A DNA stretch of 64,000 nucleotides from Suicoccus acidiformans (GCF_003546865.1 NZ_CP023434.1:1054001-1118000); one strand, 5' to 3'; counted from the first letter of the stretch, positions 9,483 through 19,802 are shown. Notes: generated by a model not told the origin, from the letters alone. Numbers and translations are program-made.

Positions 9483-10484
9483 ATGATTACAATTGCTTTA
9501 GATGCTATGGGAGGCGACCATGCACCGGACGTAACGATTGAGGCGGCGAAAGTATTCTTAGAAGAAGTGCCTAATGTCAAAGTTAAGTTATTCGGAGATG
9601 AGGCAGTATTGCGCGCGAAACTTCAAGCGAATGACCGCCTTGAAATTATTCCGACCACTGAAATCGTGACCGGGGAAGATGAGCCGGTTAAAGCGATTCG
9701 TGGTAAGAAAGATTCGTCCATGGTTCGCGCCGCTCAAGCCGTGAAAGACGGGGAAGCAGACGCTATCGTTTCTGCTGGAAATACAGGTGCTCTGTTGACC
9801 GCAGGCCTCTTGGTTGTTGGACGGATCAAGAATATTGGCCGTCCTGGATTGGCGCCTCTTCTGCCTGTCGTCTCGGGTAACTTAGGTAGTCGCTTTATCT
9901 TGATGGATGCGGGGGCAAATGCCGATACGAAAGCAGAAAATATGCGTCAATTTGCTATTCTTGGCAGTTATTATGCAGCGAAAGTTCTCGGCATTCCTAA
10001 TCCTCGGGTTGGCTTAATTAACAATGGCACAGAAGCTGGGAAAGGTTCAGCGCTTAGTCAAGCAGCCTATGATTTACTTGCTGAAGAAGCAAGCATTAAC
10101 TTTATCGGTAATGTAGAAAGTCGTAATTTACTTGAAGGCGTTTGTGACGTTGCGGTCACGGATGGCTTTACCGGAAATGCCGTTCTAAAGGCAATTGAAG
10201 GAACCGCTTCAGCTATTGTTCGCTTACTCAAAGATAAAATTATGGGCGGTTCGACAATGGCTAAATTAGGTGGGGCGATGCTTAAGGATACCTTGAAAGG
10301 CATGGCCAAGGATGTGGATACTTCAGAATTTGGCGGTGCGGTTCTCTTAGGGGTTAAAGCCCCTGTCATCAAAACACATGGCTCATCTGATGCACGCGCG
10401 ATTGTTAACGCCATGAAGCAAGCGGTGACGATTATTGAATCAGGCTTTGTACAAGAGGCGACGGATTTTTTTGCGAATGAATAG
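9483..10484 (+). CDS. plsX: Phosphate acyltransferase PlsX
   Basis: PlsX converts acyl-ACP and phosphate to acyl-phosphate, the substrate of PlsY in glycerolipid synthesis. The protein has 333 residues. It starts MITIALDAMGGDHAPD, the family hallmark, followed by SAGNTGALL and LINNGTEAGKG. The ATG at 9483 follows AGGAGG at 9471-9476; an earlier in-frame ATG at 9462 lacks an RBS. It lies 46 bases after recG, so read-through is possible. fapR, fabD and fabG, which flank plsX in Bacillus, are absent here. Confidence 0.96.
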   Translation: MITIALDAMGGDHAPDVTIEAAKVFLEEVPNVKVKLFGDEAVLRAKLQANDRLEIIPTTEIVTGEDEPVKAIRGKKDSSMVRAAQAVKDGEADAIVSAGNTGALLTAGLLVVGRIKNIGRPGLAPLLPVVSGNLGSRFILMDAGANADTKAENMRQFAILGSYYAAKVLGIPNPRVGLINNGTEAGKGSALSQAAYDLLAEEASINFIGNVESRNLLEGVCDVAVTDGFTGNAVLKAIEGTASAIVRLLKDKIMGGSTMAKLGGAMLKDTLKGMAKDVDTSEFGGAVLLGVKAPVIKTHGSSDARAIVNAMKQAVTIIESGFVQEATDFFANE

Positions 10485-10507
10485 AAGCCAAAGAGTGGGC
10501 AAAAAGG

Positions 10508-10535
10508 TAGACAGACCTTGGCTTTATGGTACAAT
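10508..10535 (+). promoter_or_regulatory. Likely acpP promoter
   Basis: TAGACA at 10508-10513, a 16-base spacer, and TACAAT at 10530-10535 preceded by TGG (extended -10). It gives a leader of about 30 nt before the acpP ATG. Confidence 0.6.
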
Positions 10536-10573
10536 AATTGAGCCAGGGGAGTATAAATGGAGGAGGATTTACA

Positions 10574-10810
10574 ATGGCAGAAGAGTCAACATTTGTTGAA
10601 GTGCAACATATGATTGTGGAGCGCTTCGGTGTTCAAGAATCGGTTGTCACACCAGAGATGACCTTTGATGATTTAGGAGCAGATTCATTGGATGTAGTTG
10701 AACTTGTTATGGAGATTGAGGACAAGTACAATATTCAATTTGATGATGAGAAGATTGAAGAGCTGCAGACAATTGGGGATGCCGTTTCTTATATTGAGGA
10801 ATTAAAATAA
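10574..10810 (+). CDS. acpP: Acyl carrier protein
   Basis: A 78-residue acidic protein that carries acyl chains on a phosphopantetheine arm in fatty-acid synthesis. The attachment site is Ser38 in DLGADSLDVVELV, and the four-helix pattern is complete. The RBS GGAGGAGG at about 10559-10566 fixes the ATG at 10574, not the upstream TTG at 10538. Its own promoter lies in the plsX-acpP gap, so it can be expressed above plsX. A hairpin terminator follows. Confidence 0.97.
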   Translation: MAEESTFVEVQHMIVERFGVQESVVTPEMTFDDLGADSLDVVELVMEIEDKYNIQFDDEKIEELQTIGDAVSYIEELK

Positions 10811-10814
10811 ACGA

Positions 10815-10858
10815 GAACTCCTGGCTGGTTGGTAATCGGTCGGGAGTATTTCTTTAAA
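10815..10858 (+). terminator. Probable terminator after acpP
   Basis: Hairpin ACTCCTGGCTG / CGGTCGGGAGT with several G-U pairs, then TATTTCTTTA. The T-tract is interrupted, so it is a weaker call. Confidence 0.55.
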
Positions 10859-11108
10859 TATACCAGAATGCTTGTGTCGAAATTTCCCCCCTATTCGATA
10901 CAACACAAGAAATAATAATAAATAATCTAGTGAATATAAGATGAAATTTACATTTCACAGAATTTTTGTTACTCTGACCTGTATTATATAATTATACAAC
11001 CTATGCTGAAAATAATCTCACCTGAAAAATGCAGTCGTAACGATGTATAATTGCGGAAGTTTAGACTGTATGCTGTGATAGGAAAACTGATTAGAAAGAG
11101 GTGTCTGA

Positions 11109-11639
11109 ATGAAGCAAATCATGGATGAAGCGGCGATAGGGCGGTCTTTGCGACGAATGTCGCATGAAATTATCGAGCGCAATCAATCGCTGGAAGAAGT
11201 TATTTTAGTTGGGGTTCAAACGCGCGGAGAGCCTTTGGCCCGCCGGATTCAAGCCAATATTGCTGCCTTTGAAGGCGTCACAATTCCTGTAGAGCTCTTG
11301 GATGTAACTTTCTACCGGGATGATTTGAGCCGATTGCAAAGAGAGCCTTTGGTTAAGAATCCAGCATTTACGCATGAATTGAATAATAAGCGCCTTGTTA
11401 TTGTAGATGACGTGCTATTTACAGGGCGTACGGTAAGAGCAGCGATGGATGCCCTTTTATCGAACCAGCGTCCTAAGCAAATTCAATTAGCTGTCTTAAT
11501 CGATCGAGGTCACCGCGAGTTGCCGATTCGGCCTGATTTTGTAGGGAAGAATGTTCCCACGAGCCAGAATGAGCAAGTGCAAGTGAAATTGCAGGAAACC
11601 GATGGGGAAGAGAGTGTCTTTATCCAAGAACGAGCATAA
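11109..11639 (+). CDS. pyrR: PyrR: pyrimidine operon attenuator / uracil phosphoribosyltransferase
   Basis: PyrR binds UMP and pyr mRNA leaders to control attenuation, and has uracil phosphoribosyltransferase activity. It has 176 residues with the type I PRTase loop RLVIVDDVLFTGRTVRAA near residue 96 and the PyrR features LDVTFYRDDLSR and DFVGKNVPTS. The ATG is preceded by AGAGGTG. It stands alone between acpP and a bidirectional terminator, away from any pyr biosynthesis gene in the window, so it would act in trans. TATAAT at 11046-11051 may be its -10. The gap 10859-11108 otherwise shows nothing clear. Confidence 0.95.
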   Translation: MKQIMDEAAIGRSLRRMSHEIIERNQSLEEVILVGVQTRGEPLARRIQANIAAFEGVTIPVELLDVTFYRDDLSRLQREPLVKNPAFTHELNNKRLVIVDDVLFTGRTVRAAMDALLSNQRPKQIQLAVLIDRGHRELPIRPDFVGKNVPTSQNEQVQVKLQETDGEESVFIQERA

Positions 11640-11690
11640 ACGAAAAGACACGTTCAGTAAATGAGAACTGAACGTGTCTTTTCGTTTAGC
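11638..11690. terminator. Bidirectional terminator between pyrR and the convergent small gene
   Basis: A perfect 20-bp inverted repeat AACGAAAAGACACGTTCAGT / ACTGAACGTGTCTTTTCGTT with an 8-base loop. A/T-rich stem ends let it work in both directions. The minus-strand small gene ends inside its right arm. Confidence 0.85.
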
Positions 11691-11958
11691 GGTGTTTGCG
11701 GGCTTGAATTGTAAAGTAAATCAAGGCCAAGGTTAGAAGTATAACGAGTATCAACCAGATAGGAATGCCTATTTGGATTTGTTGATAAATGAGTAAAAAA
11801 CCCAGGATGGCTAGTAGGAAATATGTCACGCCAATGGCAATAATTTCCCTTTGTCGCTTCAAGCCAAGAAATTTCTGCAAAGATCGCGCAAAAATAATAA
11901 TATAGCCAGCTAGAATAATACACATGGTTGGCATTAAATTAATTAATAAGTTCAGCAT
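11686..11958 (-). CDS. Small membrane protein of unknown function
   Basis: A 90-residue protein with three hydrophobic segments: about residues 3-22, 40-56 and 62-82, ending in a basic tail ARKHR. I do not recognise a family. The start ATG at 11958-11956 is chosen because GGAGG lies just upstream on the minus strand. The open frame continues upstream but would run into the 6S RNA gene, so the longer version is rejected. It lies directly behind the 6S RNA terminator with no obvious promoter of its own, and may depend on read-through from it. Confidence 0.6.
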   Translation of the reverse strand: MLNLLINLMPTMCIILAGYIIIFARSLQKFLGLKRQREIIAIGVTYFLLAILGFLLIYQQIQIGIPIWLILVILLTLALIYFTIQARKHR

Positions 11959-11978
11959 AAAGGCCTCCAAAAAAATAT

Positions 11979-12002
11979 AAAAAAGCTGGCACAAGGCCAG
12001 CC
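11979..12002 (-). terminator. Terminator of the 6S RNA gene
   Basis: On the minus strand GGCTGGC-cttgt-GCCAGC is followed by T6, right after the 6S RNA 3' region. Confidence 0.85.
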
Positions 12003-12200
12003 AAAAAAGCTCCGTTGGTGCCGTCTTAGCACATACATGTTTTGAACCCGCTGGTAATTGCAGGTGGGTTCCACGCAAGAGCCATTTGACTTCCAAATGT
12101 AAAAGGCTTGTCATAGGCCCCTACCACGGGATCCCTTATCAAAGATAATATGGTCGGTCCACACAATATATGTGCAACGCACACCACAGATAACTTTCTA
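12003..12200 (-). ncRNA. ssrS: 6S RNA
   Basis: 6S RNA imitates an open promoter and holds housekeeping RNA polymerase in stationary phase. This region of about 195 nt has no supported reading frame. Its ends pair in a bulged closing stem: 5' TGGTG-tg-CGT-TGCAC with 3' GTGC-taag-ACG-g-CACCA. A long central part is closed by an apical stem. It has a strong promoter upstream and an intrinsic terminator downstream. The 3' end runs ACGGAGC-T6. The order 6S-rarA-cysteine desulfurase-mnmA matches the bsrA-yrvN-yrvO-trmU region of Bacillus subtilis. Ends are estimated from promoter and terminator. Confidence 0.82.
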
Positions 12201-12207
12201 TACTTAA

Positions 12208-12235
12208 ATTATATCACAAGATTGGTGGAATGCAA
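12208..12235 (-). promoter_or_regulatory. Promoter of the 6S RNA gene
   Basis: Minus strand: TTGCAT (12235-12230), a 16-base spacer, TATAAT (12213-12208). The start point is expected near 12200. Confidence 0.75.
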
Positions 12236-12283
12236 GGGGTATGTTTACAAAGAATTTACAAAGTGGATATAATTTTAGTGCGT

Positions 12284-13549
12284 TCAATTTCCTTTTAATC
12301 TTTCGTAAAGTCCCGCAATTGCTTCCTCATATTTACCAGTTGGCTCCGCTTGGAAATATCGTCGGTTTTTCAAAGGGTCCGGCAAATACTGTTGGGAAAC
12401 ATGATGGCCCGGGTAATCATGAGGATACTTATAGCCAACGCTACGCCCCAGTTTTTCAGCGCCTTGGTAGTGGGCATCCCTTAAATGATCGGGAACGGGA
12501 CCACCGGCTCCTTTGCGAACATCAGCCATTGCCTCATTAAATGCGCGGTAACTAGTATTCGACTTAGGGGACAGGGCTAAATCACTTGTGGCAAATGCCA
12601 GAGGAATGGCCGCTTCCGGTAAGCCTACTTTCTCGGCAGCCGTGACCGCAGCGACGGTTCGCTCGGTTGCTGCAGGATTACCAAAGCCAATATCTTCATA
12701 GGCAATAATTAGCAACCTGCGGCAAGCAATGGTTAATTCACCGGCTTCTAAGAGCACAGCTAAATAATATAGCGCAGCATCTACATCACTACCGCGGATT
12801 GATTTCTGGAAGGCAGAGATAACGTCATAATGGGCATCACCATCTTTATCATGATTTAAACGCTTGTGTTGTAGGCACTCCTCAGCAACGGCTTGGGTAA
12901 TCACAATGTTTCCATCAGCATCTGGTGACGTGGACAAGGCTGCTAATTCCAGAGCATTTAGGGCACTGCGAATATCTCCTTGCGTCGTACTAGCGAAATG
13001 GCGTAAGACATCGTCAGCAATCACAATTGGCATCTCGCCCAAGCCCCGGTCTTTGTCTGTAAGTGCTCTTTTTAGACCCATTTGAATATCATCCGGCGTT
13101 AAAGGTTTCACTTCAAAGATTTGCAGACGGCTACGGATGGCTGGATTGATGGAAATATACGGATTTTCTGTAGTTGCCCCGATAAGAATAATTCGGCCAT
13201 TTTCTAAATGGGGGAGGAGAAAGTCTTGCTTGACCTTATTTAAGCGGTGAATCTCATCTAAGAGGAGAATTACCGTGCCAGACATCTTGGCTTCCTCGAC
13301 AACAATCTCCAAGTCTTTCTTACTATCTGTAGCTGCGTTTAAGGTTCGAAAGGCATATTTCGTACTTCCTGCGATGGCACTAGCAATACTCGTCTTGCCG
13401 GTACCTGGCGGTCCATATAGAATCATCGAAGATAAACGCTTGGCATCGACCATGCGGCGAATAATCTTGCCATCGCTAACAAGATGCGCTTGACCGAGCA
13501 CTTCATCTATTTCCCGAGGACGCATGCGATAAGCTAAAGGTTCTTGCAC
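12284..13549 (-). CDS. rarA: Replication-associated recombination protein A (RarA/MgsA AAA+ ATPase)
   Basis: RarA is a clamp-loader-like AAA+ ATPase acting at stalled or gapped replication forks. It has 421 residues: Walker A LYGPPGTGKTS near 45, Walker B LLLDEIHRLNK near 97, sensor 1 GATTENP near 125, arginine-finger region INPAIRSR, and the C-terminal tetramerisation domain (DVISAFQKSIRGSDVDAALYYLA, GAGGPVPDHLRDAHY). The start is GTG at 13549-13547, 6-8 bases after GGAGGTGAT on the minus strand. It is transcribed toward the 6S gene and divergently from the cysteine desulfurase. Confidence 0.96.
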   Translation of the reverse strand: MQEPLAYRMRPREIDEVLGQAHLVSDGKIIRRMVDAKRLSSMILYGPPGTGKTSIASAIAGSTKYAFRTLNAATDSKKDLEIVVEEAKMSGTVILLLDEIHRLNKVKQDFLLPHLENGRIILIGATTENPYISINPAIRSRLQIFEVKPLTPDDIQMGLKRALTDKDRGLGEMPIVIADDVLRHFASTTQGDIRSALNALELAALSTSPDADGNIVITQAVAEECLQHKRLNHDKDGDAHYDVISAFQKSIRGSDVDAALYYLAVLLEAGELTIACRRLLIIAYEDIGFGNPAATERTVAAVTAAEKVGLPEAAIPLAFATSDLALSPKSNTSYRAFNEAMADVRKGAGGPVPDHLRDAHYQGAEKLGRSVGYKYPHDYPGHHVSQQYLPDPLKNRRYFQAEPTGKYEEAIAGLYERLKGN

Positions 13550-13818
13550 ATGATCACCTCCATACTTTGTTAATCTTTAGTTTACAGGAAAAGTAACGAA
13601 AGCACAAGAAATACGTTCGTGTTTTGTTCTGAATCCATTAGATAGACTCGGACTGTGCATAGAGCGAAACTAACTTTAAAGCACAGCTCTCACACTTATA
13701 AATATTATTTAAAAAGAAATGTATGCAGCAAGCATCTTGTTTTCATTCAAATAAATGCTATAATGTTGAAAGCTACGACTTAAATTATGCTAAAATGAAA
13801 CAGATAGGAGGGAAGCAG

Positions 13819-14964
13819 ATGATTTATTTAGACTATGCAGCCACCACCCCTATCGATGATGAAGTGGTGGAGACGATTCAAGACGCTCTGGTGCATAACT
13901 TTGGTAATCCATCCAGTATATATCGAATTGGCAAGAAATCCAAACGACAGATTCAGAATGCGCGAACTAGTATTGCTGAGAGCATCGGCGTCCCGGATAA
14001 AAGTTTGTTCTTTACAAGCGGGGCAACCGAAGCGAATAACTGGGCCTTGCGCAGTCAAGCTTATCAAGCGCGTAAGCTTGGCCTGGGTAATCATATTGTC
14101 GCAACAGCTATTGAGCATCCGTCTGTCAAGGAAGAATTAGCCTTTCTTGAGCAGAATGGTTTCCAAGTCAGCTATCTAAAGCCTGATAGTAATGGCGCAT
14201 ATACAGCAGAGGCGTTTCGCAATGCGAGTCAAGCAGGCACAATCGGCTGGGTTGCCATGGCTGTCAATAATGAAGTCGGCTCCATTCTACCCGTCTTTGA
14301 AATAGGTCAAGCAGCTCAAGTTGCGGGTTACTGGTTTCATGTGGATGCGGTACAAGCCTTCCAAACTGTGGATTGGGATATGGGAAGTATCCCAGCGACC
14401 TCTCTGGTTGCTTCCGGCCATAAAATTTATGCGCCCAAAGGGATTGGGCTTTTAATTTATCGGCCTTGGCGGGAAGAGATGATCCTAAACCCACTCTTAC
14501 ATGGGGGAGGTCAGGAAGCTAAACAAAGGTCTGGTACGGAGAATACTCCTTATATACTCGGTCTGGCCAAAGCGTTTGAGTTGTTAAAGCAAGAGCGCGC
14601 TGAACGCTTAGCGCACTATGCGCATTTAGCGCAGCATTTCAAAGCTTTGCTAGAGACTTCCGGCTTAGCTATTGCGATGAATGGAGATCCGCATAATCGC
14701 GTGAACAATATACATAGTATTTGGTTGCTAGGCCAGGAAGCAAGTCGCTTGTTAATTCAATTGGATTTGCGGGACATTTATATTTCTGCTGGGAGTGCTT
14801 GTTCTGCTGGGAGCGTATCGGACAGTCCCATTCTGCAAGCCTATTATCCAGAAGAGCCGGATCGTTGGCATGAAAGTTTACGCGTATCTTTTGGTAAGCA
14901 GACTAGCGAAGAAGATATTACACAATTTGTGAATGCATTAATTCAGATTCAGAAAGGACGTTAA
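13819..14964 (+). CDS. Cysteine desulfurase, IscS/NifS type (class I)
   Basis: A PLP enzyme that removes sulfur from cysteine as a persulfide. Beside mnmA it probably feeds tRNA 2-thiouridine synthesis (YrvO-like), with sufS serving the Fe-S pathway; that division is inferred. It has 381 residues, starting MIYLDYAATTPID. The PLP lysine is in ASGHKIYAPKGIG near residue 200, and the catalytic cysteine is in the long flexible loop SAGSACSAGSVSDSP near 330, as in class I enzymes. The ATG at 13819 follows TAGGAGG; an upstream in-frame ATG at 13723 has no RBS. No cymR gene precedes it, unlike Bacillus. Confidence 0.93.
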   Translation: MIYLDYAATTPIDDEVVETIQDALVHNFGNPSSIYRIGKKSKRQIQNARTSIAESIGVPDKSLFFTSGATEANNWALRSQAYQARKLGLGNHIVATAIEHPSVKEELAFLEQNGFQVSYLKPDSNGAYTAEAFRNASQAGTIGWVAMAVNNEVGSILPVFEIGQAAQVAGYWFHVDAVQAFQTVDWDMGSIPATSLVASGHKIYAPKGIGLLIYRPWREEMILNPLLHGGGQEAKQRSGTENTPYILGLAKAFELLKQERAERLAHYAHLAQHFKALLETSGLAIAMNGDPHNRVNNIHSIWLLGQEASRLLIQLDLRDIYISAGSACSAGSVSDSPILQAYYPEEPDRWHESLRVSFGKQTSEEDITQFVNALIQIQKGR

Positions 14965-14966
14965 TC

Positions 14967-16450
<1,484 letters not shown>

Positions 16451-16469
16451 TAAGAATTATGATAAGCGT

Positions 16470-16501
16470 CGTCATTTACTTTTGTTGAGAAGTAAATGAC
16501 G
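16470..16501 (+). promoter_or_regulatory. Hairpin between mnmA and sufC
   Basis: A perfect 12-bp stem CGTCATTTACTT / AAGTAAATGACG with an 8-base loop, not followed by a T run. It sits 25 bases before sufC. It may be a processing or attenuation element, or a weak terminator separating the two units. Confidence 0.5.
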
Positions 16502-16525
16502 GCATATTAACGAAAAGAGGTCAAT

Positions 16526-17311
16526 ATGTCAGTACTAGAAATTAAGAATTTACACGTTGCGATTGAAGATAAGGAAATCCTTCACGGTGTTGATTTAACG
16601 TTGAAAACCAATGAGGTTCATGCCATTATGGGGCCAAACGGTTCAGGTAAATCAACCTTAGCGGCAGCGATTATGGGAAATCCTTTGTATGAAGTGACGG
16701 AAGGAGAAATCCTCTTAGACGGGGAAGATGTCTTGGAAATGGAAGTAGATGAACGTGCTCGTAACGGCCTATTCATCGGTGCCCAGTACCCGATGGAAGT
16801 GCCGGGAATTACCAATGCTAACTTCATGCATACAGCCATCAACGCTCGTCGACCAGAAGATGACAAAATGGACATTCGCACCTTTATCGAAAAACTCGAT
16901 AAGAATATGGCACTCCTAGCGATGCCTGAAGCAATGGCTGAACGCTATTTAAATGAAGGGTTTTCCGGTGGTGAGAAGAAACGTAATGAAATCCTCCAAA
17001 TGCTCATGTTAGAGCCGACGTTTGCTTTACTAGATGAGATTGATTCTGGCTTGGATATTGACGCTTTACAAGTCGTTGCTAAAGGCGTGAACTCAATGAA
17101 GGGCGAAGACTTTGGTGCAATGATTATTACACACTATCAACGCTTATTGAATTATATTACACCTGACTATGTACATATTCTGATGAAAGGAAAAATCGTC
17201 AAATCTGGTGACGCTTCCCTTGCGAAACGCCTTGAAGCTGAAGGCTATAAAGGTATCGCGGATGAGTTGGGTATTCAACTAGACGGAAGTGAGGCCGAAG
17301 CTAATGCATAA
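16526..17311 (+). CDS. sufC: Fe-S assembly ATPase SufC
   Basis: SufC is the ABC-type ATPase of the SufBCD scaffold that builds Fe-S clusters in the cytosol. It has 261 residues: Walker A MGPNGSGKSTLA near 34, signature GFSGGEKKRNEILQ near 146, Walker B FALLDEIDSGLDID near 168, and the H-loop ITHYQRLL. It has no membrane partner, as expected for a soluble ABC ATPase. First gene of sufC-D-S-U-B; sufD starts inside its last codons. Confidence 0.97.
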   Translation: MSVLEIKNLHVAIEDKEILHGVDLTLKTNEVHAIMGPNGSGKSTLAAAIMGNPLYEVTEGEILLDGEDVLEMEVDERARNGLFIGAQYPMEVPGITNANFMHTAINARRPEDDKMDIRTFIEKLDKNMALLAMPEAMAERYLNEGFSGGEKKRNEILQMLMLEPTFALLDEIDSGLDIDALQVVAKGVNSMKGEDFGAMIITHYQRLLNYITPDYVHILMKGKIVKSGDASLAKRLEAEGYKGIADELGIQLDGSEAEANA

Positions 17312-18551
17312 GAAAGCTCAAATACCTGAATGGTTTAAGCAAACCCAAGCAAGTGCTGCTATAAATTGGAAATATTTACAAGCCAGCAAAATTGAACGCG
17401 TCGACTATTCCAACTGGGCCTTGTATCCAGAAGCTTTTAGTGATGTAGATTTACTAAGTGAAGCAAGTCTGCAAGCAAACGCTGAAAGCCATTGGAGCAA
17501 CCAAGACCAAACGTCAGCTCGGGTAGCCCATATTGGTCAACAAACTTACGTTGATCTAGGTGAGTTAGCTGAAACGGGCATTATTGTTAAGGATTTGTAC
17601 CAAGCTTTGCTTGAAGACGAGGCACTTGTAAAGCAACACCTTTTTTCCGTAATTCCGGCAGAAGCAGATCGTCTGGCAGCCTATAATTTAGCTTTTAATA
17701 CCGGCGGGTTGTTTATCTATATTCCTGAGGGACTAGATGTTACCTTGCCATTAGAGTCAGTTCTCAAGCAATTGGTTGATGGTAGCCCTATGAATAAACG
17801 GGTTCTTCTTGTGGCTGGCGAGAATAGCCGCGTAAACTATTTGGAGCGTTTAGTCTCTGATGAGGATGCAAGCGGCTCAGCAACGATTATGGTTGAAGTA
17901 ATAGCCAAGGCTGGCGCGCATATTAACTTCCTCGCTATTGACCAATTAGGTAGTGGAACTGAAGCATACATCCGCCGTCACGGGATAACAGGACGCGATG
18001 CAGTGATTAACTGGTCTATTGGTGCCATGAATGATGGCAATACGATTCTAGATATGGATACATATTTAGTAGGTCAAGGATCTGAATCAGATCTATCTAT
18101 TATCGGTATCAGTGACGGTGAGCAAGTTCAAGGAATTGATTCCAAAGTTGTTAATGAGGGTCACCATACCCGCGGCAATATCTTCCAACACGGGGTCGTC
18201 TTGGAAGCAGGGACTTTGACCTTTAACGGTATTGGCCATATTCTGAAAAATGCGAAATTTGCTGATGCCCAGCAAGAAAGTCGGGTTATGATGTTATCCG
18301 AAGATTCACGAGCAGATGCAAACCCAATTCTCTTAATTGATGAATTTGAAGTAACTGCGGGCCATGCAGCAAGTATCGGCCAAATTGACGAAGAGGCTCT
18401 TTATTATTTAATGAGCCGCGGTATTAGTGAACGGGACGCAGAGTATTTAATGATTCGCGGTTTCTTAGGGCACGTGATTAGCGCCATGCCGAATACAGCC
18501 ATCCGTGAAGAGATGGTGGCAACGATTGATTATAAATTACGAACATTCTAG
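17304..18551 (+). CDS. sufD: Fe-S assembly scaffold protein SufD
   Basis: SufD pairs with SufB and SufC in the Fe-S scaffold. It has 415 residues. The C-terminal half is the SufBD beta-helix, with GNIFQHGVVLEAGTLTFNG and the [20 protein letters not shown] motif shared with sufB. The divergent N-terminal half marks it as SufD. The ATG at 17304 overlaps the sufC stop by 8 bases, with GAGG at 17291-17294 as RBS, which suggests translational coupling. Confidence 0.95.
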   Translation: MHKKAQIPEWFKQTQASAAINWKYLQASKIERVDYSNWALYPEAFSDVDLLSEASLQANAESHWSNQDQTSARVAHIGQQTYVDLGELAETGIIVKDLYQALLEDEALVKQHLFSVIPAEADRLAAYNLAFNTGGLFIYIPEGLDVTLPLESVLKQLVDGSPMNKRVLLVAGENSRVNYLERLVSDEDASGSATIMVEVIAKAGAHINFLAIDQLGSGTEAYIRRHGITGRDAVINWSIGAMNDGNTILDMDTYLVGQGSESDLSIIGISDGEQVQGIDSKVVNEGHHTRGNIFQHGVVLEAGTLTFNGIGHILKNAKFADAQQESRVMMLSEDSRADANPILLIDEFEVTAGHAASIGQIDEEALYYLMSRGISERDAEYLMIRGFLGHVISAMPNTAIREEMVATIDYKLRTF

Positions 18552-18563
18552 GAAGGTGAGTGT

Positions 18564-19802
18564 ATGGATATTCAGCATATTCGCGAATTGTTTCCAATTC
18601 TGAACCAGGAGATCAATGGGGAGCCTTTGATTTATTTCGATAATGCAGCCACGAGTCAAACACCTATATCGGTAGTTGATGCCATGGTTGCTTATTATCA
18701 GACGGATAATGCGAATATCCATCGCGGCGTGCATGCTCTAGCAGAACGGGCAACCCAAGCCTATGAAGGCACCCGCCAGAAAGTGGCTCAATGGTTGAAT
18801 GCCCAGCATACGGAAGAAATTATCTTCAACCGTGGCACTACAGAGGGGTTGAACTTCCTAGCGCAAGGCTTAGTTGAACCACAATTAAATGAAGGTGACC
18901 TTATTCTAACGACTAAACTTGAGCATCATTCCAACTTAGTCCCTTGGCAGGAAGTGTGTCAGCGGACAGGCGCTTCATTAGAATTCTTGCCTTTATCGGC
19001 TGACTGGACCGTGGATTTGCCGTCTTTAGACAAGTATGATGACAGTTCTATTAAAGCCTTAGTGATTCACCATGTTTCGAACGTCTTGGGTGTTGAGCAA
19101 TCACTCCAGGCCTTAAGCAATTGGGCCCATGAGCGAGGCGCGCTTCTTATCGTCGATGGCGCCCAGGCTGTTCCGCACTTGCCAGTCGATGTTCAGCAAT
19201 TAGGCGTGGATGCATATTGCTTCAGCGGGCACAAAATGTACGGCCCAACGGGTATCGGTGCGGTCTATTTAAAGGCTTCACATCATGAAACCACCCAACC
19301 TGTCCAATTTGGCGGCGAGATGATTCATTACGTGGGTGATTTGGCGAGTGACTATAAGCAGGCCCCGTGGAAATTCGAAGCAGGGACGATGCCCATTAGT
19401 CAAGTAGTGGGACTTGGCGCTGCCATTGACTTTATTGCAGACATTGGGTACGCAACTATCGGCGACCATGAAAGCAAGCTAGTCGCAAAGCTATGTCAAG
19501 GCTTGGATCACCTTGACGGCGTAACACGTCTTAACCAAAACGTTCAAGCGCCCCATGGGCTAGTCAGTTTTAACATTGATGGGGTCCATCCGCATGACGC
19601 AGCGACCGCCTATGATTTAGAAGGGATTGCGGTGCGGGCAGGTCATCACTGTGCGCAACCATTAATGCGAGTCCTGGACACCCCAGCTACTTTACGGGCT
19701 AGTGTCGGCATGTATAATACCTTGGAAGAAGTAGAGCGTTTCATCGAAGTGACAGAGAAAGTGAGGGATTTCTTTAAGTATGGCCTTGAATCAACTCGGT
19801 AA
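18564..19802 (+). CDS. sufS: Cysteine desulfurase SufS (class II)
   Basis: SufS takes sulfur from cysteine and passes it to SufU. It has 412 residues. The PLP lysine is in CFSGHKMYGPTGIG near 228, and the catalytic cysteine is in the short structured loop RAGHHCAQPLM near 365, which identifies class II. The class I enzyme at 13819 has a long loop instead. RBS AAGGTGAG. It overlaps sufU by 23 bases. Confidence 0.97.
   Translation: MDIQHIRELFPILNQEINGEPLIYFDNAATSQTPISVVDAMVAYYQTDNANIHRGVHALAERATQAYEGTRQKVAQWLNAQHTEEIIFNRGTTEGLNFLAQGLVEPQLNEGDLILTTKLEHHSNLVPWQEVCQRTGASLEFLPLSADWTVDLPSLDKYDDSSIKALVIHHVSNVLGVEQSLQALSNWAHERGALLIVDGAQAVPHLPVDVQQLGVDAYCFSGHKMYGPTGIGAVYLKASHHETTQPVQFGGEMIHYVGDLASDYKQAPWKFEAGTMPISQVVGLGAAIDFIADIGYATIGDHESKLVAKLCQGLDHLDGVTRLNQNVQAPHGLVSFNIDGVHPHDAATAYDLEGIAVRAGHHCAQPLMRVLDTPATLRASVGMYNTLEEVERFIEVTEKVRDFFKYGLESTR

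Noticed and set aside
10067-10534. A 155-codon minus-strand frame opposite plsX
   Set aside because: It is a shadow of plsX with no start signal of its own.
11959-12114. Upstream extension of the small membrane protein frame
   Set aside because: It would translate through the 6S RNA and its terminator; the RBS and ATG at 11958 explain the gene better.
12241-12540. A 99-codon plus-strand frame opposite the end of rarA
   Set aside because: It lies antisense to conserved rarA codons, has no RBS and resembles no family.
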